NCBI GenBank assembly: GCA_031266155.1
Contig: JAISBO010000082.1
Location: 1 to 9,499, forward strand
DNA length: 9,499 bases
Source: Puniceicoccales bacterium
GTDB taxonomy: Bacteria; Verrucomicrobiota; Verrucomicrobiia; Opitutales; JAIRKQ01
Direction of reading: 5' to 3'
Positions within the stretch are counted from its first letter, which is position 1; each line of letters opens with the position of its first letter. Position numbers and translations under genes: made by a program. Of the stretch, positions 1-5,312 are shown piece by piece. The notes under the pieces were generated by a model. The model was given only the letters and a program-made list of their open reading frames with translations. It ran no database searches and had not been told where the DNA came from.

Positions 1-674
1 ATGGCGGGAATTATACTCCCCCATAGACAGGCAGTTTTTAAGAGTTTAATATCATTATTACATATTTTGGTTAGCGAATGCAATGACCCTTGAAACCCAA
101 ACGATGTAAATATTATTGGCAGAATTATCGTCCAGACACTGAAAGTTTTTATCTCACAGGGCACATGAACAATGATTTTGGGTCTACAATGAGGTGCCAT
201 TGTGGCAACCATGGAAATGACCATCAGCAATAGCCCAACAACGGCATACTTATTTAAATCGAGTAAAACCCGTGGGGATGAAATGAGGAATAGAAACAGT
301 AATAGGGAAACAATAATCACTATTTTAGCCAAAGCTATTTCCTTCAAAAAAGTGGATTGGATTATGGAGCTCAGCCCATATAAGTATGCCGCAAGTAGTG
401 CAAACATAAGAATTTTTAGTGAAAAATTCCCGAGCCAAGCAGCTTTGGGACCGGAGAAAATTAAGCCAACTTTCTCCAGTGTATTTTCTTGGCTTGACTG
501 CAGGTTTAGTTCAACTCGAGCTAACGCAGAAAAGTAAGTCAACCAGCAAAATATTAGCATGACTAAAACACTTGGGATTATACCAATTTTTGCCAAAACA
601 AGTGGAAGGGAAAGCATTCCAGAACCAATGGCAGTTCCAGATAGCAAAAAGATTGCATTTAAAGTTTTTTTCAT
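1..674 (-). CDS. Aromatic amino acid permease, HAAAP (TyrP/Mtr-like) family, N-terminal 224 residues; 3' end outside window
   Basis: This is an inner-membrane proton-coupled importer of tyrosine or tryptophan, judged by family. Reading the minus strand from ATG at 674 gives 224 codons with no stop up to the left edge. The start MKKTLNAIFLLSGTAIGSGM is the typical first helix of the family, with the GTAIGSGMLSLP motif at residues 13-24. Several hydrophobic helices follow, and a second family signature, FTSFGFQGSLHSLTK, begins near residue 189, followed by KTACLWGSIIPA. Family members are about 400 residues, so a little over half is present. The ATG lacks a clear Shine-Dalgarno sequence, but no better in-frame start precedes the conserved helix. 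The gene lies 353 bases downstream of the oxidoreductase gene and has its own candidate -35 upstream. Tyrosine and tryptophan specificity cannot be separated from this fragment. Confidence 0.88.
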   Translation of the reverse strand, partial: MKKTLNAIFLLSGTAIGSGMLSLPLVLAKIGIIPSVLVMLIFCWLTYFSALARVELNLQSSQENTLEKVGLIFSGPKAAWLGNFSLKILMFALLAAYLYGLSSIIQSTFLKEIALAKIVIIVSLLLFLFLISSPRVLLDLNKYAVVGLLLMVISMVATMAPHCRPKIIVHVPCEIKTFSVWTIILPIIFTSFGFQGSLHSLTKICNNDIKLLKTACLWGSIIPA

Positions 675-722
675 GGATATCGAAATTGTTAAATTTTTAC
701 GAGAAACTATACAAACAACCCG

Positions 723-737
723 CTTCCCTCGGGGAAG
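723..737 (-). promoter_or_regulatory. Compact hairpin in the permease leader
   Basis: A perfect 6-bp stem, CTTCCC/GGGAAG, closes a 3-base loop about 50 bases before the permease start. On the transcribed strand it is followed by CGGGTTGTTTGT, which is T-rich but not a clean T tract. It could be an attenuator-like or mRNA-stability hairpin; the role is inference. Confidence 0.35.
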
Positions 738-854
738 AGATTGCAAATCGGAAAAAAGCAACTAACAATATCGATAATAGGAAGTATGGGCATATACACA
801 GCAACATTCACAGCCGGAAGTAATAACTGATGCCAACATACTCATTGAATATGA

Positions 855-881
855 GTCATACCATTCTTAATAAAATGTCAA
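855..881 (-). promoter_or_regulatory. Candidate sigma-70 promoter of the permease gene
   Basis: The minus strand has a perfect -35 (TTGACA, 881-876). The best -10 is TATGAC (860-855), at a short spacing of 15 bases. The strong -35 and sub-optimal -10 make this plausible but not certain. Transcription from here would give a leader of about 175 bases before the ATG at 674. Confidence 0.35.
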
Positions 882-1027
882 TCTTTTTTTACTAGAAAAT
901 GCCCCATAAATGTCCTAACACTTATCAAAATACGCCTCAAACATTTCGAAGGGGAAACAGCCAATAGGTTTTCGTTAAAAAATGTTTTTTCAAAATTAAA
1001 CGGGGAAATTTTATGTCAAAAAATATC

Positions 1028-1954
1028 CTATTTGCTGGCCAGGTTGATTATTTCTGTGATTTTCAATGCCAATTCTAGAGTTTTTTTGCCAAAATGAATG
1101 TCTACCTTTGGTTCTGTGTGGTTTCGTACACACTGTATGAACGATGAAATCTCTGTCCTTAGGGGCTCTTCTTTCTCCACTGGGATTTCATCCTTGGTCA
1201 GTCCTTCCGGTGAAACCTTCATTAGGTGGCCGCTTTGGGATGTAAAATCCATCGACAAATACGTTTGTGGCTGAAAAATCCGTATTTCGCGTAATTTTTT
1301 TTCGCTTACCCTACTGACATTTAAATCCGCCACACATCCATTGGCAAAATGCAATCGAGCATTGGCAATATCTTCTGTCTTTGACAAAACTCGAATTCCT
1401 ATGGCATCGACGGATATAATCTCCGATTTTACCAATTGTAAGATTATGCCAATGTCGTGTATCATCAAGTCGAGAACGACACCTACTTCCGTTCCCCTCC
1501 TATTAAACGGTGCCAACCTCTGGGACGTCACAAATCGTGGGGTTGTAACTGATGCTTCCAAGAATTTCATCACGGGATTGTAGTGTTCTATCAGTCCTGT
1601 TTGTAAAATCCTGTCACGACCACTCGCAGCTTTTAAAATCCGTTCCACATCTTCCGTTGACGATGCTAGGGGCTTTTCAATTAGGAGATGGCAATTTTTT
1701 TCAATCAGCGGGATCGCCGTTTCGGCATGTTTATCCGTTGGAGTCACGACACTCACACAGTCACATTCGTTGCCAAGCTCTTCGAGAGAGTTGAAAACTT
1801 TACAGTGATATTTCGATGCTATTTCCTTTGTTCGTTCTGGGTCAATATCATATATGCCAACCAAGGTGCATTCCTTCAATGAGGAATATACCCTCGCGTG
1901 ATGTTGTCCAAGGTACCCTACCCCAACCACACCACATTTGAGCCTATTTGCCAT
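1028..1954 (-). CDS. Gfo/Idh/MocA family NAD(P)-dependent oxidoreductase
   Basis: A complete 308-aa dehydrogenase of the Gfo/Idh/MocA family, which oxidises or reduces sugars and nucleotide sugars in the cytoplasm. The N-terminal Rossmann fold shows the nucleotide-binding GVGYLG (residues 11-16). A family EKPLA motif lies at 93-97, with Lys94 the conserved active-site lysine. The second domain has MIHDIGI near 164-170, whose His166/Asp167 match the usual catalytic region. ATG at 1954 places the Rossmann glycines at the expected distance from the N terminus, although no Shine-Dalgarno sequence is visible. Substrate is not determinable. UDP-GlcNAc 3-dehydrogenase (GnnA, lipid A diaminosugar synthesis) has similar length and motifs and is one candidate, but there is no GnnB-like aminotransferase in the window to support it. 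Confidence 0.9.
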   Translation of the reverse strand: MANRLKCGVVGVGYLGQHHARVYSSLKECTLVGIYDIDPERTKEIASKYHCKVFNSLEELGNECDCVSVVTPTDKHAETAIPLIEKNCHLLIEKPLASSTEDVERILKAASGRDRILQTGLIEHYNPVMKFLEASVTTPRFVTSQRLAPFNRRGTEVGVVLDLMIHDIGIILQLVKSEIISVDAIGIRVLSKTEDIANARLHFANGCVADLNVSRVSEKKLREIRIFQPQTYLSMDFTSQSGHLMKVSPEGLTKDEIPVEKEEPLRTEISSFIQCVRNHTEPKVDIHFGKKTLELALKITEIINLASK

Positions 1955-2012
1955 TGATAGTGGTCTACTTTTTTAGCAAAATTGTTCAATAAAAAATACG
2001 GTTAAAATTTTC

Positions 2013-2111
2013 CTATTTCGACAAATCGAATGCCTCCTCAGTGGCTCTATTTCCTTCGTTTTCGCTACCGAAACCTTGTACAAACATTGGGGAAGATAAG
2101 ACTAAGCACAT
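2013..2111 (-). CDS. Possible 32-aa small protein with hydrophobic N terminus
   Basis: Minus-strand ATG at 2111 to TAG at 2013 encodes MCLVLSSPMFVQGFGSENEG and twelve further polar residues. AAAGG lies 8 bases before the ATG, a fair ribosome binding site. The first 14 residues are hydrophobic and the rest charged, like a very short exported peptide or the surviving front of a larger exported protein. In-frame codons upstream (reading FRKVIL before the Met) would lengthen the signal-like part but offer no normal start codon. It sits 31 bases after the lipoprotein gene and 58 bases before the oxidoreductase, same strand. I do not recognise it; it may be a gene remnant. Confidence 0.3.
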   Translation of the reverse strand: MCLVLSSPMFVQGFGSENEGNRATEEAFDLSK

Positions 2112-2142
2112 TAGGATAACCTTTCGAAACCCAGAGTCCGCT

Positions 2143-2670
2143 TCAATTTGTATCGGATAGATTTTTTAGATTCTGCCTTACAAATATTGATTTGTCTATT
2201 TTTTCAAAAAATCTAGCATAAAATCCACCATCCTGGATGGCCCTACTCGATTCATCCGCCATTCCATATGCAAGTGTAACTTTGGCATTTGTAACGAAAC
2301 TTATCCGTATCGACACTTTTTCTCCACCATTGAGTTCTTCCAGATGGGCTGTACCAACATTCCACACAATTTTACTATGAATCCCGCTCATGGACTCTAG
2401 AAACCCAACATTCCTATTGATTACATTCCCTTTTGCTATGATTAACCCAGTCGTAAAATCCGATGATTGTATAATAAAACCCAAATCTTGAAAAACATCG
2501 ACGACGGAAGCAAAAGCAATTTTATAGGGAACATCAAATTCCCGTGTCTGCATGGATTGTATCTCTACGCTCGTCGGAACCCGTGTTTCATTAACTAAAG
2601 CACAACCCGGCATAAGGCATAGGACAATCAAAAATAATGTGGCGAGACATTTTTTCAACATATGCTCCAT
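2143..2670 (-). CDS. Predicted outer-membrane lipoprotein, 175 aa
   Basis: The N terminus MEHMLKKCLATLFLIVLCLM is a lipoprotein signal peptide: two lysines, a hydrophobic core, then PGC with Cys23 as the likely lipidated residue. The -3 residue is Met, so the lipobox is not optimal. The mature part has the pattern REFDVPYKIAFASVVDVFQD followed by LGFIIQ and TTGLIIAKG. This resembles small periplasmic lipoproteins that pair a helix with a short beta sheet, but I cannot name the family with confidence. The ATG overlaps the stop of the upstream lipoprotein gene by one base (TAATG), so the two are translationally coupled and probably work together at the outer membrane. A decayed copy of its first half lies at 3783-3916. 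Confidence 0.8.
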   Translation of the reverse strand: MEHMLKKCLATLFLIVLCLMPGCALVNETRVPTSVEIQSMQTREFDVPYKIAFASVVDVFQDLGFIIQSSDFTTGLIIAKGNVINRNVGFLESMSGIHSKIVWNVGTAHLEELNGGEKVSIRISFVTNAKVTLAYGMADESSRAIQDGGFYARFFEKIDKSIFVRQNLKNLSDTN

Positions 2671-3110
2671 TAAAACGATGTTGTTCTATAGGAAAAATCT
2701 ATGACTTTACCATTTTTATCAAAATGCACCACTATTGTCAAGGTACGCTCACTGGAACTCCCAGAAGCTTTTGTTGTAGAACCTCCAGAACCTCCTAACC
2801 CTCCAAAGCTTTTAATACCTCCTAGCAATACTAAACAGATACCGGACTCAGACCGCCTCGCCTCGTACTCTGAATGAATTTTATCATAGACCCATGTTTC
2901 ATTTCCTTCGGCATTTTTTGTCACCATGTTAGGCGACCCGAGAACCTCAACAACTTCCGCAGAAGTCATGCCACTTCTGATAAAACGCTGCACAGTTCCC
3001 GCAGTAACACGTTCAATGGGAACATTCTTTGCAGAGTTACCCGTTGTTTGGCATGCTGTAACAGACAACATCATAGCCGACAGAAATAAAAGCTTTAAAC
3101 AACTCCCCAT
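2670..3110 (-). CDS. BamE/SmpA-OmlA-like outer-membrane lipoprotein, 146 aa
   Basis: The signal peptide ends in the lipobox SVTAC, with Cys20 lipidated. Residues about 36-77 carry the SmpA/OmlA pattern: a helix with a GMTSAEVVEVLGSPN turn, then an ETWVYDK strand. In BamE this fold supports the outer-membrane protein assembly machine, but many unrelated small lipoproteins share it, so a Bam role is only possible. A Gly/Ser-rich stretch (about residues 96-120) separates this from a last strand (TLTIVVHFDKNGKVIDFSYR) that completes the domain. The start gives a well-formed signal peptide but has no Shine-Dalgarno sequence. It is the first gene of the lipoprotein pair and is divergent from the unknown gene at 3235, with 124 bases between. 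Confidence 0.8.
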   Translation of the reverse strand: MGSCLKLLFLSAMMLSVTACQTTGNSAKNVPIERVTAGTVQRFIRSGMTSAEVVEVLGSPNMVTKNAEGNETWVYDKIHSEYEARRSESGICLVLLGGIKSFGGLGGSGGSTTKASGSSSERTLTIVVHFDKNGKVIDFSYRTTSF

Positions 3111-3173
3111 GGTCGGATTTTTCTTTATTTTCCCATCCCTGTCAATTCAATTTTTTACTCCGCAACAAAAAAG

Positions 3174-3201
3174 AATACTCTTTTCCTGGCAAAAAAGTAT
3201 T
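3174..3201. repeat. Inverted repeat overlapping the -35 of the 164-aa gene
   Basis: AATACTCTTTT and AAAAAAGTATT form an 11-base inverted repeat with one mismatch around a 6-base centre. The right arm ends within the TTGACT -35 element. The same arms recur at 4041-4068 before the paralogue. This arrangement suits a repressor operator or a DNA-bend site. It could also act as a hairpin terminator, since a T run follows one arm, but the position on top of a promoter favours an operator. Function is inferred. Confidence 0.55.
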
Positions 3202-3228
3202 GACTGGTGTCAAATTTTACCATAATAT
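3200..3228 (+). promoter_or_regulatory. Strong sigma-70 promoter of the 164-aa gene, predicted leaderless
   Basis: TTGACT (3200-3205) and TATAAT-like TAATAT (3223-3228) are separated by exactly 17 bases. The ATG at 3235 starts 7 bases after the last -10 base, where transcription would begin, so the mRNA should have no 5' leader. Consistent with that, no Shine-Dalgarno sequence precedes the ATG. Confidence 0.6.
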
Positions 3229-3234
3229 CACCCC

Positions 3235-3729
3235 ATGAATAGTTTGCTTTTGAATACAGCTTCGCTGCTTCTTCCTGACCCATTGCGTGATGCTGTTAAG
3301 TTCTGTAACGATAATAAATCTCGCCTGGATGAATGTATTTTTGAAGGGAAAAGGCTCTTGAAAACTGTTAACGCCGAATGTTCCGACCAAGGCGCTTTTC
3401 GAACTACCGTTATAGGTCTTAACCAGCTAGCCCAAAATCAAGCTTTGCGCGAGTTGAATACGCGGAGCGTTACTGCGGTTCCCTCTGTCCTCAATGATGA
3501 TTTTATACAAAAAGCCAGAGAAGCGGTCGAAGCACATGCCAAAGAAGAATCTACAAAAAGGGACCTTGGGATTTTAACTGCAAATCTCGACGCCCTTTTT
3601 CGCGAACTTAGAGTTGAACTACAAAAATCAACCCCTCCTCTTCCACTGAACCAGGTTTGGGGTTTCATGGTCCTAAACCGAATTGATGCATTTTTTAAAA
3701 ATTTTAATACTGAAGTCTTTGGTAGCTGA
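3235..3729 (+). CDS. Unrecognised helical protein, 164 aa, paralogue of the gene at 4102
   Basis: I do not recognise the family. The protein is rich in charged helices, has no signal peptide beyond a mildly hydrophobic N terminus (MNSLLLNTASLLLPDPL) and no obvious catalytic motif. Blocks shared with its paralogue are the N-terminal LP-D/E-PL..AVKF.N.NKS segment, EGKRLLK (37-43) with NAECSDQGA (46-54), AHAK.ESTK.DL (about 101-112), and the C-terminal NTEVFG. Survival of two divergent copies as open frames, while the neighbouring lipoprotein copies decayed, suggests selection on the protein. The last residues differ from the paralogue because a 16-base duplication brought in an early stop. Its promoter shares the intergenic space with the BamE-like lipoprotein gene, so co-regulation is possible. 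Confidence 0.75.
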   Translation: MNSLLLNTASLLLPDPLRDAVKFCNDNKSRLDECIFEGKRLLKTVNAECSDQGAFRTTVIGLNQLAQNQALRELNTRSVTAVPSVLNDDFIQKAREAVEAHAKEESTKRDLGILTANLDALFRELRVELQKSTPPLPLNQVWGFMVLNRIDAFFKNFNTEVFGS

Positions 3730-3742
3730 AGTTTTTGGCAGT
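3711..3742 (+). repeat. 16-base tandem duplication at the 3' end of the 164-aa gene
   Basis: TGAAGTCTTTGGTAGC (3711-3726) is followed directly by TGAAGTTTTTGGCAGT (3727-3742), 13 of 16 bases identical. The unit is not a multiple of three and places a TGA stop at 3727-3729. Reading through with one unit removed would restore EVFGSEFKP and a stop at the same position as the paralogue's EVFGNKSKS. So the present C terminus is a shortened form. Confidence 0.75.
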
Positions 3743-3782
3743 GAATTCAAACCCTAGAACGAAAAGCTGACCAAAATATATC

Positions 3783-3916
3783 AAAGCAATTTTATATGGA
3801 ACATCAAAATCCCCTGATTGCATGTATATTTCTACGCTTGTCAAAAAACGTGTTTCATTAGCTAAAGCACAGCCTGGCATTAATGTTGCGAGGCACTTTT
3901 TCAACATATGCTCCAT
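3783..3916 (-). pseudogene. Truncated, decayed copy of the 175-aa lipoprotein gene
   Basis: From the minus-strand ATG at 3916 the reading MEHMLKKCLATLMPGCALAN matches the intact gene, but seven residues (FLIVLCL) of the signal-peptide core are missing, which should block export. Further matches (NETR, TSVEI, FDVPYKIA) run up to the duplication junction near 3783, where homology ends. The frame continues into unrelated sequence to 3704. The missing 3' half was never included in the duplication. Confidence 0.8.
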
Positions 3917-4016
3917 TAAAACGATGTTGTTCTGCGGGAAAAACCTATAACCTTACTATTTTTACAAAATTTACCACCATTGTTAAAGTACGCCCACTGG
4001 AACTCCCGGAAGCTTT
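3916..4016 (-). pseudogene. Remnant of the BamE-like gene, C-terminal part only
   Basis: The minus strand matches bases 2670-2771 of the intact gene, including codons for ASGSSS.RTLT. A single-base loss in the FDKNGK segment shifts the frame and gives an early stop. The signal peptide and BamE-fold part are absent because of the internal deletion that joins this remnant to the promoter region of the next gene. Confidence 0.75.
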
Positions 4017-4040
4017 CTCGAATTTTTTAACTCAAAAAAT

Positions 4041-4072
4041 AATACTCTTTTTTTTGCAAAAAAGTATTGACT
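4041..4072 (+). promoter_or_regulatory. Conserved inverted repeat and -35 before the 166-aa gene
   Basis: The arms AATACTCTTTT (4041-4051) and AAAAAAGTATT (4058-4068) are the same as before the first paralogue, and TTGACT follows at 4067-4072. The distance from TTGACT to the ATG is 29 bases in both copies. At the place of the first copy's TAATAT there is CAGGAA, so no -10 is recognisable at 17-base spacing. Either a weaker -10 is used or the copy depends on another promoter. Confidence 0.5.
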
Positions 4073-4090
4073 AGTGTTAACTTTTACTAC

Positions 4091-4094
4091 AGGA
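4091..4094 (+). promoter_or_regulatory. Ribosome binding site that replaces the -10 of the sister gene
   Basis: AGGA lies 7 bases before the ATG at 4102. In the sister copy this part of the alignment (CATAATATCACCCC against TACAGGAACGCTCC) holds the -10. The lengths are equal, so the difference is by substitution. This supports 4102 as the start and suggests a different initiation mode. Confidence 0.5.
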
Positions 4095-4101
4095 ACGCTC
4101 C

Positions 4102-4602
4102 ATGGATATTTTAAATAGTTTAATTTCGTCGGTTCTCCCTGAACCATTGGGTAAAGCCGTTAAGTTCTATAACAAGAATAAATCTACCCTAGATGGGTAT
4201 GCTTCCGAAGGGAAAAGGCTCTTGAAAGTTATTAACGCCGAATGTTCCGACCAAGGTGCTCTACGGCACACTATCGAAGGTTTTCGTCAACCAACCCAAA
4301 ATCTGGCTTTAGACATGTTGGGTATGCGGAATGCTAATACAGTCGCCGAAAATGGTGATTTTGTAAAAAAAGCTGAAAAGGCAGTAGGAGCACATGCAAA
4401 AAAAGAATCTACCAAAAAGGATCTTAGGGCCCTTATGGCAAAGATTGATACCACCCTAAATGCATTTAGAACTGCAGTTCCACAGAACTCAACCCCTTCT
4501 TCCGTGCTGAGTGGGATTGCAGCTTCTATGGTCAAAAAACAAATTGATATGGCTTTTAAAGAAATTAATACCGAAGTTTTTGGTAATAAATCCAAATCCT
4601 AG
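4102..4602 (+). CDS. Unrecognised helical protein, 166 aa, paralogue of the gene at 3235
   Basis: It aligns over its full length with the 164-aa protein. I judge identity to be a little under half, and strongest at EGKRLLK (36-42), NAECSDQGA (45-53), AHAKKESTKKDL and INTEVFG near the C terminus. The codons around EGKRLLK...NAECSDQG are almost unchanged while the flanking codons differ. The C terminus reads through to NKSKS, probably the ancestral end. ATG at 4102 has AGGA (4091-4094) 7 bases upstream, unlike the leaderless first copy. Charged helices dominate; there are no transmembrane segments or catalytic signature. Function unknown. Confidence 0.75.
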   Translation: MDILNSLISSVLPEPLGKAVKFYNKNKSTLDGYASEGKRLLKVINAECSDQGALRHTIEGFRQPTQNLALDMLGMRNANTVAENGDFVKKAEKAVGAHAKKESTKKDLRALMAKIDTTLNAFRTAVPQNSTPSSVLSGIAASMVKKQIDMAFKEINTEVFGNKSKS

Positions 4603-4642
4603 AACGAAAGGCTGGGCAAAACACACCAGGGTATTTTTCAAC

Positions 4643-4669
4643 AAAAATCGTAAAATATTATTGATTTTT
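4643..4669 (+). terminator. Possible AT-only terminator hairpin after the 166-aa gene
   Basis: AAAAATC (4643-4649) and GATTTTT (4663-4669) are inverted with a 13-base AT-rich loop, about 40 bases after the stop. The stem has only one G-C pair and the downstream T run is the arm itself, so it is weak. Confidence 0.25.
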
Positions 4670-4823
4670 AACATAAGTTAGATTTTTATGATTGCCTAAG
4701 GAAAGGATAAATTACCATGAATGCACTGCTTTCAAGATAAAAGTCCAATCCATGGGCGTTAGGATGACAAATTTAAAGGATGCATCTAGTTCGCCGTATT
4801 TAGATTTGTTTAAAAGGTAAATT

Positions 4824-5123
4824 ATGAACGTAAAAGTTGTAGATAATACAAAAGTACCAAATAATACCATACCCAGTGTTATTCCGAATGATGCGTATGT
4901 AGATGGACTTAGATCTCAAGGTTTTGAAGTTCATGTCTTTCAGAATTCCAAAAGGCGCATGGTGGCAATCAAAGTTCCGTTTCCCGCAGATATATACGAC
5001 ACCTACGACAGTGAACTAGCAAAACACGAGCGAATCCTCCCCCTAAAAGAACTAACCAAAAGGGATGTGGAAGCTCTAAAAGAAGATCCAACCTTTGCCT
5101 ATGATGGACCTTGGGTTGGTTGA
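4824..5123 (+). CDS. Hypothetical protein, 99 aa
   Basis: ATG at 4824 has AAAAGG (4812-4817) 6 bases upstream, a good ribosome binding site that decides this start. The protein is soluble and polar, with no signal peptide. It begins MNVKVVDNTKVPNNT, has a strand-like stretch GFEVHVFQNSKRRMVAIKVP and an acidic/basic C-terminal helix around ERILPLKELTKRDVEALKED. I do not recognise it. An in-frame stretch upstream (4752-4820, reading MTNLKDASSSPYLDLFKR then TAA) is separated only by a stop. The bases 4603-4823 otherwise contain a 7-codon ORF (4717-4740) with a good Shine-Dalgarno sequence (AAGGAAAGG). Either these are leader peptides or the locus is a gene in decay. Confidence 0.5.
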   Translation: MNVKVVDNTKVPNNTIPSVIPNDAYVDGLRSQGFEVHVFQNSKRRMVAIKVPFPADIYDTYDSELAKHERILPLKELTKRDVEALKEDPTFAYDGPWVG

Positions 5124-5286
5124 AGTTCCCCCGATGGTCAAAATCGTAGGACCTAAGTTCCTGCTATTCCCCTTTCAGGCTGAGATTCCGAAGTACTTGA
5201 GAATCGGTATTTCTATGACAGGCAAGATTGTTTTGATCCGAAACAGGAAGATTAAAAAAATACAATGGCCATTGTGTTTCCGTTAG
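5101..5286 (+). CDS. Possible 61-aa ORF overlapping the 99-aa ORF
   Basis: ATG at 5101 (or 5104) opens a frame through MMDLGLVEVPPMVKIVG, a hydrophobic KFLLFPF stretch and a very basic end (IRNRKIKKIQW) to TAG at 5286. It overlaps the end of the 99-aa ORF by 23 bases in another frame and ends 26 bases before tatD. No strong ribosome binding site is seen. It could be a small gene or the frameshifted continuation of its neighbour. No recognised family. Confidence 0.25.
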   Translation: MMDLGLVEVPPMVKIVGPKFLLFPFQAEIPKYLRIGISMTGKIVLIRNRKIKKIQWPLCFR

Positions 5287-5312
5287 AGTTTCTCTGAGTG
5301 GAGAGGTGTCGC

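Larger units (their letters stand above)
675..1027. other. Intergenic stretch and probable permease leader
   Basis: I see no convincing gene in these 353 bases. On the minus strand it holds a TTGACA -35-like box (881-876), a short inverted repeat CTCAT/ATGAG (841-855) and a strong small hairpin (723-737), so it is best read as the promoter and roughly 180-base untranslated leader of the permease. A T-box motif or known riboswitch core is not visible. The part next to the oxidoreductase stop (about 985-1027) is A/T runs without a GC stem, so no clear intrinsic terminator is present. Confidence 0.5.
2512..3781. repeat. Tandem duplication, unit 1 (intact)
   Basis: Unit 1 spans the 5' half of the 175-aa lipoprotein gene, the whole BamE-like gene, the divergent promoter region, the 164-aa gene and about 50 bases after it. 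Each part except an internal stretch (about 2775-3148) reappears in the same order and orientation in the following unit. The left boundary is where CAAAAGCAATTTTAT (2511) matches CAAAGCAATTTTAT (3782). The right boundary is where homology after CCTAGAACGAAA fades near 3781. Boundaries are judged by eye and may be off by several bases. Confidence 0.85.
3782..4627. repeat. Tandem duplication, unit 2 (partly deleted)
   Basis: This is the second copy of the unit at 2512-3781, directly adjacent. It keeps the 5' half of the lipoprotein gene (broken), the last third of the BamE-like gene (broken), the inverted repeat and -35 region, and a complete paralogue of the divergent gene. About 375 bases are missing relative to unit 1, covering the BamE-like start and signal peptide. 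Intergenic identity is still easy to see by eye (for example around CATATGCTCCATTAAAACG), so the event is old enough for decay but not erased. Confidence 0.85.

Noticed and set aside
184..200. Minus-strand sigma-54-like site TGGCACC...TGTA
   Set aside because: The -24 part fits, but the -12 TTGC is poorly matched and it lies inside the permease coding region.
202..537. Plus-strand 111-aa ORF from a GTG
   Set aside because: It lies antisense to the permease gene, which reads as a real membrane protein on the minus strand; the plus-strand product has no family features or ribosome site.
559..823. Plus-strand ORFs of 68 and 83 aa
   Set aside because: Antisense to the permease start and its leader; no protein-like composition.
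3140..3145. Minus-strand TTGACA as promoter of the BamE-like gene
   Set aside because: No acceptable -10 at 16-18 bases; the promoter of that gene stays unassigned.
3174..4068. The two AATACT...AGTATT repeats as a CRISPR or transposon end pair
   Set aside because: Only two copies, each in front of a paralogous gene within a tandem duplication; no spacer array, transposase or target-site duplication is present.
5298..5312. Longer tatD start at GTG 5298
   Set aside because: No ribosome site before it, whereas ATG 5313 has GGAGAGG at good distance.
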